From: an uncultured Lachnospiraceae bacterium
Lineage (GTDB): Bacteria; Bacillota; Clostridia; Lachnospirales; Anaerotignaceae
Length of the DNA stretch: 37,719 bases
NCBI GenBank assembly: GCA_944383855.1
Contig: CALWRB010000022.1
Location: 1-37,719 of the forward strand
Direction of reading: 5' to 3'
In this document: in pieces, positions 25,174 through 33,986 of the stretch
Position numbering within the stretch: the stretch's first letter is position 1
Layout of the letters: each line of letters begins with the position of its first letter
The notes under the pieces: generated by a model
Database searches by the model: none
Seen by the model: the letters and a program-made list of their open reading frames with translations, nothing else
What the model was told of the DNA's origin: nothing
Translations under genes and position numbers: made by a program

Positions 25174-25202
25174 ATAATAAAAATATTATCAAAATCTCAC
25201 AA
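25174..25202 (-). promoter_or_regulatory. Sigma-A promoter of yacL
   Basis: Minus strand TTGTGA, 17 bases, TATTAT, ending about 72 bases before the start codon. Confidence 0.55.
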
Positions 25203-25337
25203 TAAATTCAAGTGTATCTTGTACCGCAATCACAAAATTTCGAATTAAAATTCTGCATTTCATACATACTTTTGATATGTTGTCATAGGAAAAAGTTTAT
25301 ATACGGTTATTAAAACTATATTATCACGTTTTTTTCA
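25203..25337. other. AT-rich divergent spacer without recognised features
   Basis: This stretch between the yacL and degV promoters holds no open frame with a ribosome site, no clear hairpin and no repeat that I can see. Confidence 0.5.
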
Positions 25338-25366
25338 TTGCATTTCATTTTTTTATTTGCTATATT
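25338..25366 (+). promoter_or_regulatory. Sigma-A promoter of the DegV gene
   Basis: TTGCAT, 17 bases, TATATT, followed by a leader of about 42 bases with AAAGGAGG. Confidence 0.55.
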
Positions 25367-25414
25367 ATATACATGAAGCATATCCCTTATGGTTGGCAGA
25401 AAAGGAGGATAGAA

Positions 25415-26305
25415 ATGTCAGATTTTCAGATTTTCTGTGATGGTGCCTGTGATATAAAAAGAGATCTTGCAGCACAAAACAATATCAATATCATTCCCTT
25501 CTATGTTTCTTTAGATCATAAATCGTATTTCAAAGAGATCGATGAACTTTCCTTGGATACTTTTTATAAAAATATGATAGAAGAAGGCGGGTTTCCGAAA
25601 ACCAGTCTGCCCTCAGTGCAGGATTATATCAATGCATTTACCCCCTATCTGGAGCAAGGGATAGATATTATCTGCTTTACCATTACACATACGCTTAGCG
25701 GTTCCCTTCAATCCGCAGTGACAGCCGCGCACATTTTACAGGAAAAATACCCACGCGCAAATATTTACGCTGTGGACAGTTGGCATGCAACGGGTTCTCA
25801 GCAGCTTTTGGTTCTGGAAGCAGCCAGAATGCAGCGCGATGGAAAAACGATCCATGAAGTACTGCATTATATCGAAAAAGCAAAGATCGATGCCAGGATC
25901 TTTTTCATGATCTATTCTCTCAGCCATCTGGAGGCAGGCGGCAGGATCGGGAAACTGGCTTCCTTATCTTCAAGTATTTTAAAAATCAAACCTTTGATCG
26001 TGCTTTCTGATGGGGAGATCAGCATTGCCGGTGTGGTCAGAAGCAGAAAAAAGGGTATCCAAAAACTGGCGGAACTGATCCAAGAACATTTTCATAAAAC
26101 CGGTGAAAACCCGGACGAATACCGCTTTTTGCTTGGTGTCACCAATACATTTCAAGAAATTGAGGATATGCGTGCCGCCCTTTCTCAAGTGCTTCCGTCC
26201 GTCGGAGCGCCCCCTTATATCCAAATCGGCGCAACGATCGCCAGCCATACCGGACCCGGAACAGCGGGTTTTTGCTTTGTCAAACGATATGAAGCATATT
26301 GCTAA
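25415..26305 (+). CDS. DegV-family fatty-acid-binding protein
   Basis: The 296-residue protein follows the DegV pattern: DGACDI near the N-terminus, KTSLPSVQDY (the TSQPS-like motif with Ser contacting the lipid carboxylate), TITHTLSGSLQSA, an LEAGGRIGK segment, and the C-terminal IGATIASHTGPGTAGF. DegV proteins (FakB type) hold a fatty acid for phosphorylation by FakA; no fakA lies nearby. The ATG at 25415 has AAGGAGG 7 bases upstream, so the upstream in-frame ATG at 25373 is unlikely. It is monocistronic. Confidence 0.92.
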   Translation: MSDFQIFCDGACDIKRDLAAQNNINIIPFYVSLDHKSYFKEIDELSLDTFYKNMIEEGGFPKTSLPSVQDYINAFTPYLEQGIDIICFTITHTLSGSLQSAVTAAHILQEKYPRANIYAVDSWHATGSQQLLVLEAARMQRDGKTIHEVLHYIEKAKIDARIFFMIYSLSHLEAGGRIGKLASLSSSILKIKPLIVLSDGEISIAGVVRSRKKGIQKLAELIQEHFHKTGENPDEYRFLLGVTNTFQEIEDMRAALSQVLPSVGAPPYIQIGATIASHTGPGTAGFCFVKRYEAYC

Positions 26306-26370
26306 ATGCAAAATTTCTTTTTTTGCATACCCCTTTCATGTGATTTACAAACGATAAAAAGCATTGATGA

Positions 26371-26400
26371 AAACAGGATCTTTAGGGTCCTGTTTTTTTC
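26371..26400 (+). terminator. Terminator of the DegV gene
   Basis: AAACAGGATC and GGTCCTGTTT form a 10-bp stem (one G-T pair) with a 5-base loop, followed by TTTTT. Confidence 0.88.
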
Positions 26401-26453
26401 TTAGTTTACAGCAAATCTTAAAAAAAGATACTTTTCTTTTTTCACTCTTTTTC

Positions 26454-26482
26454 TTGTATGGCTCCTCAAAATGATTTATACT
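26454..26482 (+). promoter_or_regulatory. Sigma-A promoter of the sigma-54 activator gene
   Basis: TTGTAT, 17 bases, TATACT. The spacer contains TCAAAATGA, a near match to the reverse complement of the candidate activator site. Confidence 0.65.
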
Positions 26483-26493
26483 ATAAAAAATCG

Positions 26494-26504
26494 CATTTTT
26501 GAGA
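26494..26504 (+). promoter_or_regulatory. Candidate autoregulatory site of the sigma-54 activator
   Basis: CATTTTTGAGA just downstream of the -10 box is identical to the core of the upstream element at 27957-27967 in front of the target gene. Its place inside the start region would suit autorepression. Confidence 0.4.
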
Positions 26505-26527
26505 AATTTTTCGGACGGTGAATACAT

Positions 26528-27952
26528 ATGACACTTTTAATGAAAATACAACCTTTCGTGCAAGCTTATGTGCAAGCGGTTGCTGCCATTTTGGAAGCAG
26601 ACGTCACGATCGTGGATAAAGAATTGACACGTGTGGCAGGCACCGGATTTTATGAACAGGAAATCGGAAATACCGTTTCCCATGCCGCTTTCTTTTCTAA
26701 AATCATTCATTCCGGAAAAAACGGTATTATCGAAAACGTACAAGCCGATCCCAACTGCAACACCTGTGAAAAACGAAACTATTGCCACGAGTTAGCAAAT
26801 CTGGCATACCCTATTTTCCAGAATAAATCGGTGGAAGGTATTATTTCCATTATTGCTTTTCAAGAGCAGACTCGCACGGAGCTCCTGAAAAACAGAAAAA
26901 AATTAGAAGAATTTCTAAAATATATGAGTATGCTGATCGAAAGCAAGCTCGATACGACGCAAGCGCACGACCGTTTGGAACAACAGGTAAAAGCATTGCA
27001 GGAAACCGAAAAAAACTGGTCTTTTATCGGACAAAGTCCCAAAATGAAAGAGGCAATTTCCATCGCCGGCAAAGTCGCGAAATCCGACTCCACTGTTTTT
27101 TTGCGCGGGGAAAGCGGAACGGGAAAAGAGATCATGGCGAAAATGATCCATGACCTTAGCAATCGGCGCGATAAACTGATGATCTCCATTAACTGTGCGG
27201 CGATCCCGGAAAATCTGGTGGAAAGCGAGTTATTCGGCTATGAAGAAGGCGCATTTACCGGTGCCAAAAAGCACGGTGCTGTGGGAAAATTCGAATTAGC
27301 GGATAAAAGTACAATATTTTTAGATGAAATCGGGGATATGCCTTTGCCTGTTCAAACAAAATTGCTGCGGGTTTTGCAGGAAAATAAGGTTTCGCGTATC
27401 GGCGGAACGAAAGAGATCCCTGTGGATATCCGCGTGATTTGCGCCACCAATCAAAACATTGAAGAAATGGTTGCACAGGGAAAATTTCGAGAAGATTTAT
27501 ATTATCGGCTGAATATCATTCCTATCGAGTTGCCGCCTTTGCGTGCAAGAAAAGAGGATATTCCGCTTTTGATCGATTACTATTTGCAATACTACAATAA
27601 AAAACTGGGAAAAAGCATATCTTCGATCTCTCCTAAGGCGCAGCAAGCACTGCTTTCTTATCGATGGAACGGAAATGTCAGAGAACTGAAAAACATCATG
27701 GAGTACTTGGCAAATATCGTGGAAAATAATGTCGTTTATTTGAGCGATCTTCCGGATCATATCCGATTGTATTCCGCAGATACTTATACCGATTGGTCGT
27801 TAGAAGATATCATGGCAGATTATGAAAAGAGAGTTTTAAGCAGCCGTATCCGTGCCGGTGCATCTGTGGAAGATAAAAATAAGTTGGCGGAATCGTTACA
27901 AATCAGTCGCGCCACATTATACCGAAAACTGGCAAAATATGAATTGCTTTAA
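26528..27952 (+). CDS. Sigma-54-dependent activator with Cys-rich sensor domain, probable cysteine-desulfidase regulator (CdsR-like)
   Basis: The 474-residue protein has three parts. The N-terminal sensor (about residues 1-120) is GAF/PAS-like with Cys77, Cys80 and Cys86 in C-x2-C-x5-C. A coiled linker follows. The AAA+ domain has Walker A GESGTGKE (194-201), the sigma-54-contacting GAFTGA loop (241-246) and Walker B FLDEIGD (264-270). A Fis-type helix-turn-helix lies at about 440-472. It should activate RNA polymerase with sigma-54. The next gene, 204 bases downstream, has a consensus -24/-12 promoter and encodes an L-cysteine desulfidase, so that is the evident target. The Cys cluster may sense a thiol, metal or redox state; this is inference. 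CdsR of Clostridioides difficile is a known comparison. Confidence 0.88.
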   Translation: MTLLMKIQPFVQAYVQAVAAILEADVTIVDKELTRVAGTGFYEQEIGNTVSHAAFFSKIIHSGKNGIIENVQADPNCNTCEKRNYCHELANLAYPIFQNKSVEGIISIIAFQEQTRTELLKNRKKLEEFLKYMSMLIESKLDTTQAHDRLEQQVKALQETEKNWSFIGQSPKMKEAISIAGKVAKSDSTVFLRGESGTGKEIMAKMIHDLSNRRDKLMISINCAAIPENLVESELFGYEEGAFTGAKKHGAVGKFELADKSTIFLDEIGDMPLPVQTKLLRVLQENKVSRIGGTKEIPVDIRVICATNQNIEEMVAQGKFREDLYYRLNIIPIELPPLRARKEDIPLLIDYYLQYYNKKLGKSISSISPKAQQALLSYRWNGNVRELKNIMEYLANIVENNVVYLSDLPDHIRLYSADTYTDWSLEDIMADYEKRVLSSRIRAGASVEDKNKLAESLQISRATLYRKLAKYELL

Positions 27953-27986
27953 TTCTCATTTTTGAGATGATTTCTCATTTTTAAGA
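27953..27986 (+). promoter_or_regulatory. Candidate upstream activator sites for the sigma-54 promoter
   Basis: Two imperfect copies of a 15-mer, TTCTCATTTTTGAGA (27953-27967) and TTCTCATTTTTAAGA (27972-27986), begin 19 bp apart. They lie 114-147 bp upstream of the -24 box, the usual range for activator binding. The first copy is a TCTCA/TGAGA palindrome. Confidence 0.55.
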
Positions 27987-28099
27987 AAAATAGAACATTT
28001 TTTTCTTTTTCCTTTATTTTTATTATCCCGTATATGTGTAAAAAACACTGTATTTCCGACATTTTTTGCACCATGCGTTTGTCTCCCTCTTTTTTCGAT

Positions 28100-28116
28100 T
28101 TGGCACGATTCTTGCT
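28100..28116 (+). promoter_or_regulatory. Sigma-54 (-24/-12) promoter of the cysteine desulfidase gene
   Basis: TTGGCACG, 4 bases, TTGCT matches the sigma-54 consensus at every key position. The RNA should start near 28127, leaving a leader of about 30 bases before the ATG at 28157. Confidence 0.92.
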
Positions 28117-28156
28117 GTATTATTGTGTATGACATCGGAACAAGGGGGTTATTTTT

Positions 28157-29437
28157 ATGGATCTTTCTACAGTATATCAAGCAATTCAGTCTGAAATGCA
28201 GCCCAGCATGGGTTGTACCGAACCGGTCGCCATCGGACTTGCAGTTTCCCGCACCTGCGCTATGCTGCAGCAACCGGCAGAAAAACTGTCTGTTTGTATC
28301 AGCTCAAACATTTTTAAAAATGCATACAGCGTTATGATCCCAAATGCCAACGAAGCAGGCATTTGCCTTGCATGTGCATTGGGTTATGTATTGGCATCTC
28401 CCGATCATACCATGGAAATATTCAGCCATATTACACCGAGTGATTTGAAAAAGGCAAAAGAGCTGCTTGCAACCGATCTGATCGAAGTAGAAGTCATCAA
28501 AAGCAGTGAAGTCTACATTGCCTGCACTGCCTCTAATAAGACAGAAACAGCAAAAACCATTACCGAAAAAAGCCACGATCATTTGACCTATAAGGAAAAA
28601 AATGGCGTTGTATTGTTGGAAGAAAAAACCGACATCACAGCTGCAGAACAAACGAAGGGGTTTGATATTACCGCATATACGTTTTCTGATTTTCTTTCTT
28701 GGGCAAATGATGCAGATGTAAATGATTTGCAGTTTATCCAAGAAGGTATAGACATGAACCTTGCGATCGCAAAGCTTGGATTCGGGAAAAAATACGCAAT
28801 GGGCATCGGACCTTCTTTGCAGGAACTGGTGGAAAAACAAATATTGGGAAATGATGTCGCTTCTACCGTCAGACGTACGATCGCTGCCGCGTGTGATTTT
28901 CGCATGAGCGGCGGAAGCGGTTCTGTTATGACATACCTTGGAAGCGGGAATCAGGGGATCGAAACATTGCTTCCCGCCGCGGTGGCAGGACAATACATGA
29001 ATATCCCGAAAGAAAAAATTCTGCGCAGTGAATTATTAGGAATGCTGATCACCATGTATCTGAAAAAATTCGTAGGGCGTCTTTCCCCTATTTGTGGTGC
29101 AACATTGGCAGGCGCAGGCTCCTCTGCCGCAATCGTATATCAGTTAGGCGGCGGTTTGGAACAGATCAGCGGTGCCGTACAAAATATGATGGGAAGCGTT
29201 GCGGGAATCTTTTGTGATGGAGCGAAAGGCGGCTGTGCACTGAAGCTTGCTGTCTGCGCTTCAGAGGCAGTCCATTGTGCTCTCTATGCTATGGAAGGCA
29301 GTATTATCCAGCCTACAGATGGTTTTATCGCCCCCGCACCGGAAGATACGGTAAAATACCTCGCGAAACTTTCACATGAAGGCTTGTCAGATGTTGATAT
29401 GAAAGTCATTGAAATCATGCAAAATAAAAAATGCTAA
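28157..29437 (+). CDS. L-cysteine desulfidase family protein (CdsA/CdsB, UPF0597/YhaM)
   Basis: The 426-residue protein matches the UPF0597/CdsA family. Diagnostic Cys residues lie in MGCTEPVAIGLA (residue 17), in PICGATLAGAG and in IFCDGAKGGC. The glycine-rich SGGSGSVMTYLGSGNQG is also typical. Members studied in methanogens use a [4Fe-4S] cluster to split L-cysteine into pyruvate, ammonia and sulfide, like the Fe-S serine dehydratases to which they are distantly related. Serine or other substrates are therefore possible. The ATG has AAGGGGG at 8 bases. Expression should depend on sigma-54 and the adjacent activator. It ends at a bidirectional terminator. Confidence 0.88.
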   Translation: MDLSTVYQAIQSEMQPSMGCTEPVAIGLAVSRTCAMLQQPAEKLSVCISSNIFKNAYSVMIPNANEAGICLACALGYVLASPDHTMEIFSHITPSDLKKAKELLATDLIEVEVIKSSEVYIACTASNKTETAKTITEKSHDHLTYKEKNGVVLLEEKTDITAAEQTKGFDITAYTFSDFLSWANDADVNDLQFIQEGIDMNLAIAKLGFGKKYAMGIGPSLQELVEKQILGNDVASTVRRTIAAACDFRMSGGSGSVMTYLGSGNQGIETLLPAAVAGQYMNIPKEKILRSELLGMLITMYLKKFVGRLSPICGATLAGAGSSAAIVYQLGGGLEQISGAVQNMMGSVAGIFCDGAKGGCALKLAVCASEAVHCALYAMEGSIIQPTDGFIAPAPEDTVKYLAKLSHEGLSDVDMKVIEIMQNKKC

Positions 29438-29487
29438 GGAAATAAAAGTTCCTTCTGCTTGTTGGGCAATCTGATGAAAAACTAAAA

Positions 29488-29593
29488 TGAAAAAAGGCTA
29501 TCTGCCGATGATAGCCTTTTTTCACAAAGAGAAGGTATTTCTTATTGGGATGTGGTTTTACCACAACGTGAAAATATTGGGGAGTTTTCACGC
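29488..29593 (-). ncRNA. Candidate small RNA with three hairpins and exposed C-rich motifs
   Basis: No coding frame is credible here, yet the minus strand has a full transcription unit: a strong promoter (29598-29626), a predicted start near 29593 and a strong terminator ending near 29488, giving about 105 nt. The 5' hairpin (CGTGAAAA at 29592-29585 with TTTTCACG at 29574-29567) shows CUCCCCAAUA in its loop. A second hairpin (TGTGGT/ACCACA, 29551-29565) is followed by AUCCCAAUAA, repeating CCCAAUA, and then CCUUCUCUUU. Such exposed UCCC motifs are typical of Gram-positive small RNAs that pair with ribosome sites. It matches no RNA family that I recognise. It could instead be an antisense or 3'-overlapping transcript. 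Confidence 0.6.
29490..29522. terminator. Bidirectional terminator shared by the desulfidase gene and a candidate small RNA
   Basis: AAAAAGGCTATC and GATAGCCTTTTTT pair as a stem of about 12 bp with a 7-base loop. Runs of six T on each strand end the desulfidase mRNA and, on the minus strand, the small RNA. Confidence 0.93.
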
Positions 29594-29597
29594 CTAC

Positions 29598-29626
29598 ATT
29601 ATAGCATGTGGGACAGATTTTGTCTA
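29598..29626 (-). promoter_or_regulatory. Promoter of the candidate small RNA
   Basis: Minus strand TAGACA, 17 bases, TATAAT. No protein-coding gene lies between it and the next terminator. Confidence 0.7.
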
Positions 29627-29700
29627 CCTGATTTTACATTCCTTTGCATTTCTCTTTATACAACAAATACAGCTTTTATTTTTTGTGAGATATTCCTAAA

Positions 29701-30255
29701 TCAACTGGAATAATCCGCTAAAATTCGAGCCAAATTCTCTTCTCCCTGCACGCGAAACCCTTCTTGCAGTTGAAGGACATCTCCTTGCGGTAGTGCAGAG
29801 ATCGGAATATCCGTCCGCTCTTTTAGGCGGATTTTTTTTTCGTTATCTTCGTAAAATACAGCCAAAAAGCCATCTTCTTCTCCCAAAATATAATGTTCTG
29901 TACTTTTACCTTCTATGCTGCAGCGCAATATCACCCGATCATTTGAAAAATAAAGTATCTGCCAACCGGAAAAAATATTGGCAATATCCTGCAGTGTCAG
30001 TCCTTCCAGATAACTTTGTGCAGGTTCTTTCTGTTCTTTGGTTGTCTGATCTTCTGTGTAAAAATATTGATAAACCATCTCTGTCTGCGCTGTAATTACG
30101 GCTTCTGTCTGATCTACTGGAATATCTGCTTCTGCTTGCAAAGGAAGATCGCTTTCTTCTCTGCTTTTTTCGGTGATATAGAGATATCCCATCGCCGCAA
30201 AAATCGTAAATACGGCTAACATGACCAGACTGAGGACAACACCTGTCTTTTTCAT
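29701..30255 (-). CDS. BofC C-terminal-domain-like protein with membrane anchor
   Basis: The 184-residue protein begins with a membrane anchor or uncleaved signal (residues about 4-27). After an acidic linker comes a domain resembling the BofC C-terminal domain: VYQYFYTEDQ, SYLEGLTLQDIANIFSGWQILYFS, HYILGEEDGFLAVFYED and the final LARILADYSS. In Bacillus, BofC sits between the forespore membranes and restrains SpoIVB signalling. Clostridial proteins with this domain are widespread, and their role is unproven, so sporulation is only suggested. The ATG at 30255 has GAGG 8 bases upstream; the GTG at 30264 overlaps that site. I see no convincing terminator between it and the small RNA promoter. 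Confidence 0.7.
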   Translation of the reverse strand: MKKTGVVLSLVMLAVFTIFAAMGYLYITEKSREESDLPLQAEADIPVDQTEAVITAQTEMVYQYFYTEDQTTKEQKEPAQSYLEGLTLQDIANIFSGWQILYFSNDRVILRCSIEGKSTEHYILGEEDGFLAVFYEDNEKKIRLKERTDIPISALPQGDVLQLQEGFRVQGEENLARILADYSS

Positions 30256-30320
30256 CTTTCCCACCTCAAAGACAAGTATGGTCTTTTTTTTTACAGAATA
30301 TACAGCAAACAGTTAAAATT

Positions 30321-30608
30321 TTACAGCACAGAATCTAATTCCGTCAGTTCCGAAGGTTCCTTTCTGCACTCAGCCATCATTGGCACCCATTTTTTAAAAT
30401 GCGCGGAAGCTCTGTGCGCCTCTACCGCTTTGTAATCTACATATTTTTCAACAAAATAATAGCAATAAGGATCCTCGATATCTTTCGATAATTCGTAAAA
30501 GATGCATCCTTCCTCTTTTCTGGTGGCTTCTACCAAACCGGATGCGATCTTTAAAAATTCAGCTTCTTTTTCCGGTGTGACTTTGTTTTTGGAAAGTAAT
30601 GTGATCAT
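30321..30608 (-). CDS. ABM (antibiotic biosynthesis monooxygenase) domain protein, YgiN-like
   Basis: The 95-residue protein is a single ferredoxin-like ABM domain: an initial strand MITLLSKNKV, the helix EAEFLKIASGLVEATRKEEGCIFYEL, and VEKYVDYKAVEAHRASAHFKKW with the usual His pair. Relatives oxidise quinols or other aromatics without a cofactor, or bind haem; the substrate is unknown. The ATG at 30608 has AAAGGAG 7 bases upstream. Longer in-frame starts would run through the groEL terminator. It lies downstream of groEL and may receive read-through at heat shock. Confidence 0.85.
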   Translation of the reverse strand: MITLLSKNKVTPEKEAEFLKIASGLVEATRKEEGCIFYELSKDIEDPYCYYFVEKYVDYKAVEAHRASAHFKKWVPMMAECRKEPSELTELDSVL

Positions 30609-30631
30609 GTGTTTTCTCCTTTCTGAAATAG

Positions 30632-30667
30632 AAAAAGGTGCGGCAGTTTTTGCCAACACCTTTTTTT
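30632..30667 (-). terminator. Terminator of groESL
   Basis: AAAAAGGTG and CACCTTTTT form the main stem, extended by GGCA/TGCC inside. It begins 13 bases past the groEL stop, with T-runs on both strands. Confidence 0.85.
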
Positions 30668-30679
30668 GGATTTGCAATA

Positions 30680-32311
<1,632 letters not shown>

Positions 32312-32325
32312 CTATCTCCTCTCCA

Positions 32326-32613
32326 TCAATCTTTTACAACGGCCAAAATATCATTCTGGCGCATGATCAAATAAGTTTCTCCTTCAAACTTGATCTCCGC
32401 CGCGCCGTATCTGGAATAAACCACATGATCTCCTTCTTTAAGCACCATTTCAACCACGGTATCTCCAACCTTCCCGCCGGGTCCTACCGCTACAACGATC
32501 GCTTCCTGGGGTTTTTCCTGTGCCTGAGATGTTAAAATCAGACCGGATTTTGTGGTTTCTTTTGCTTCTAATTGTTTCAATACTACTTTATCACCCAATG
32601 GTACTAACTTCAT
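32326..32613 (-). CDS. groES: Co-chaperonin GroES
   Basis: The 95-residue protein covers the whole GroES fold: MKLVPLGDKVVLKQ at the start, the mobile loop with KSGLILTS, GPGGKVGD in the roof region, and a C-terminal YLIMRQNDILAVV strand. It caps GroEL. The ATG at 32613 has AAGGAGG at 7 bases. The CIRCE operator and promoter lie directly upstream. Confidence 0.98.
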   Translation of the reverse strand: MKLVPLGDKVVLKQLEAKETTKSGLILTSQAQEKPQEAIVVAVGPGGKVGDTVVEMVLKEGDHVVYSRYGAAEIKFEGETYLIMRQNDILAVVKD

Positions 32614-32641
32614 GATAGTTCCTCCTTGTCGTTCGATATTG

Positions 32642-32668
32642 TTAGCACTCATTTGCACCGAGTGCTAA
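32642..32668. promoter_or_regulatory. CIRCE operator (HrcA binding site) of groESL
   Basis: TTAGCACTC, 9 bases, GAGTGCTAA is a perfect match to the CIRCE inverted repeat. It sits between the promoter and the groES ribosome site and should bind the HrcA repressor, which is not encoded in this window. Confidence 0.97.
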
Positions 32669-32679
32669 TTCCATTTATA

Positions 32680-32708
32680 ATAATATCCATTTCTGCAAGA
32701 TAATTCAA
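32680..32708 (-). promoter_or_regulatory. Sigma-A promoter of groESL
   Basis: Minus strand TTGAAT, 17 bases, TATTAT, directly upstream of CIRCE so that the operator covers the RNA start. Confidence 0.7.
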
Positions 32709-32860
32709 ATCATAAATTTCATTAAAATAATGTATTTTTAAGTAAATATCTCAATATATTTGAAAAAATAGCTGATTTGCTATATATTTCTCTTATTTTC
32801 TTCCGTTTTCATATTGTTTAAAAAATATACAGTTTTCTGATCAAAAAATCAGCCTTTTCC
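32709..32860. other. AT-rich divergent spacer without recognised genes
   Basis: The gap between groES and the lyase gene is about 330 bases. Outside CIRCE and the two promoters it holds only AT-rich sequence with small weak hairpins (for example CTGAT/ATCAG at about 32837-32852). I see no supported open frame. Confidence 0.5.
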
Positions 32861-32888
32861 TTTACATTTTCCTATTTAAATTTATAAT
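32861..32888 (+). promoter_or_regulatory. Sigma-A promoter of the lyase gene
   Basis: TTTACA, 16 bases, TATAAT, with a leader of about 46 bases to the ATG. Confidence 0.65.
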
Positions 32889-32941
32889 TAAATTATAAGA
32901 ACTTATCTCCCATATGATTTAAAAATAAGGAGGAACCCTAT

Positions 32942-33814
32942 ATGTCAGAAAAAAACCGTATGTTTCAGCATCTTCTGCAAAAAGATGGTATCGTTGTTTG
33001 TGCCGGTGTGTATGACGCCATCAGCGCCCGCATCGCGGAACAGGCTGGGTTTGACGCCGTTTATATGACCGGAAACGGCAGCATGGCAAGCTTACTTGGT
33101 GTGCCGGATATCGGTCTTGCCACCATGACAGATATGGTAACGCGTGCGCATCAAATCTCGTCAGCTGTAAATGTTCCCCTCTTTTCCGATTGTGATAACG
33201 GCTATGGTGATTTGATGCAGGTGCATTATGCGGTAAGAGCGTTTGAAGATGCCGGTGTAAGTGCGATCCATATCGAAGACCAGGCAATGCCAAAAAAATG
33301 CGGTGCAATGAAAGACGTTCGTGTGATCTCCGCAGAGGAAATGTGTGATAAGATCCGTATCGCAAAAGCCGCAAGAAAAGACCCCAATTTTGTCATTTGC
33401 GCAAGAACCGACTCCAATGTCGTTTATGGCATCGATGAAGTTGTACGCAGATGTAAAATGTTTGCAGAAGCCGGCGCTGACTTAGTCTATCCTGAAATGG
33501 TACGCAACAAAGAAGATATTTTAAAAATCACTACTGCCGTAGATGCGCCGATCGTTTACGATCATTTTGAAGCAGGCGACAGAAATCTGTTTTCCATTCA
33601 GGAATTGGAACAGCTGGGTATTAAATTGGTGTTTAATTGCCTTTCCGCAACATTTGTTGTTTGCAAGCAACTGCAAAAATTCTATCAGTATTATAAAGAA
33701 AACGGAAATACATTGGGATATCTGGACGAAATGGTATCCAGAGAAGAATATGAGGAATTACTGGGGTTAAGTGATTACTTAAAGATCGGAACTCCATATG
33801 CTTGCAGAAAGTAA
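32942..33814 (+). CDS. Isocitrate lyase/PEP mutase superfamily enzyme (methylisocitrate or dimethylmalate lyase-like)
   Basis: The 290-residue barrel has the superfamily metal site (SDCDNGYGD, then IEDQ), the gating-loop KKCG with the catalytic Cys, and CARTDS further on. The Cys points to a C-C lyase rather than a PEP mutase, which lacks it. The His that usually follows KKCG in isocitrate and methylisocitrate lyases is Ala here, so the substrate may differ; 2,3-dimethylmalate lyase and oxaloacetate decarboxylase-like members are alternatives. The gene is alone, with GGAGG 8 bases before the ATG and a strong terminator, and no citramalate or propionate genes beside it. Confidence 0.82.
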   Translation: MSEKNRMFQHLLQKDGIVVCAGVYDAISARIAEQAGFDAVYMTGNGSMASLLGVPDIGLATMTDMVTRAHQISSAVNVPLFSDCDNGYGDLMQVHYAVRAFEDAGVSAIHIEDQAMPKKCGAMKDVRVISAEEMCDKIRIAKAARKDPNFVICARTDSNVVYGIDEVVRRCKMFAEAGADLVYPEMVRNKEDILKITTAVDAPIVYDHFEAGDRNLFSIQELEQLGIKLVFNCLSATFVVCKQLQKFYQYYKENGNTLGYLDEMVSREEYEELLGLSDYLKIGTPYACRK

Positions 33815-33854
33815 CTCCGAAACGGTATTTTCTTGTATAAAATTAAAGGATATA

Positions 33855-33902
33855 AAAAACAGGTGGTTTCAAGATCTCATTTATTGAAACACCTGTTTTT
33901 TC
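33855..33902. terminator. Bidirectional terminator of the lyase gene and the radical SAM unit
   Basis: AAAAAACAGGTG with TTTCAA pairs with TTGAAA and CACCTGTTTTTT, with one bulged G. Runs of A and T on both sides let it work in both directions. Confidence 0.9.
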
Positions 33903-33986
33903 ATATCTCTCTTCTTTTTTCTCCGTTCGTTTTATACCCACTTGAACATCAAAACAGAAAAATATTGGAACTATCTCATTTTGTTC

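Noticed and set aside
30268..30292. AAAGAC/GTCTTT hairpin followed by nine T on the plus strand
   Set aside because: It is oriented for a plus-strand transcript, but no plus-strand gene or promoter lies before it. On the minus strand it has no U-run, so I do not list it as a terminator.
32641..32668. CIRCE repeat considered as a terminator or attenuator hairpin
   Set aside because: It is an exact HrcA operator, placed directly before groES, and has no following U-run.
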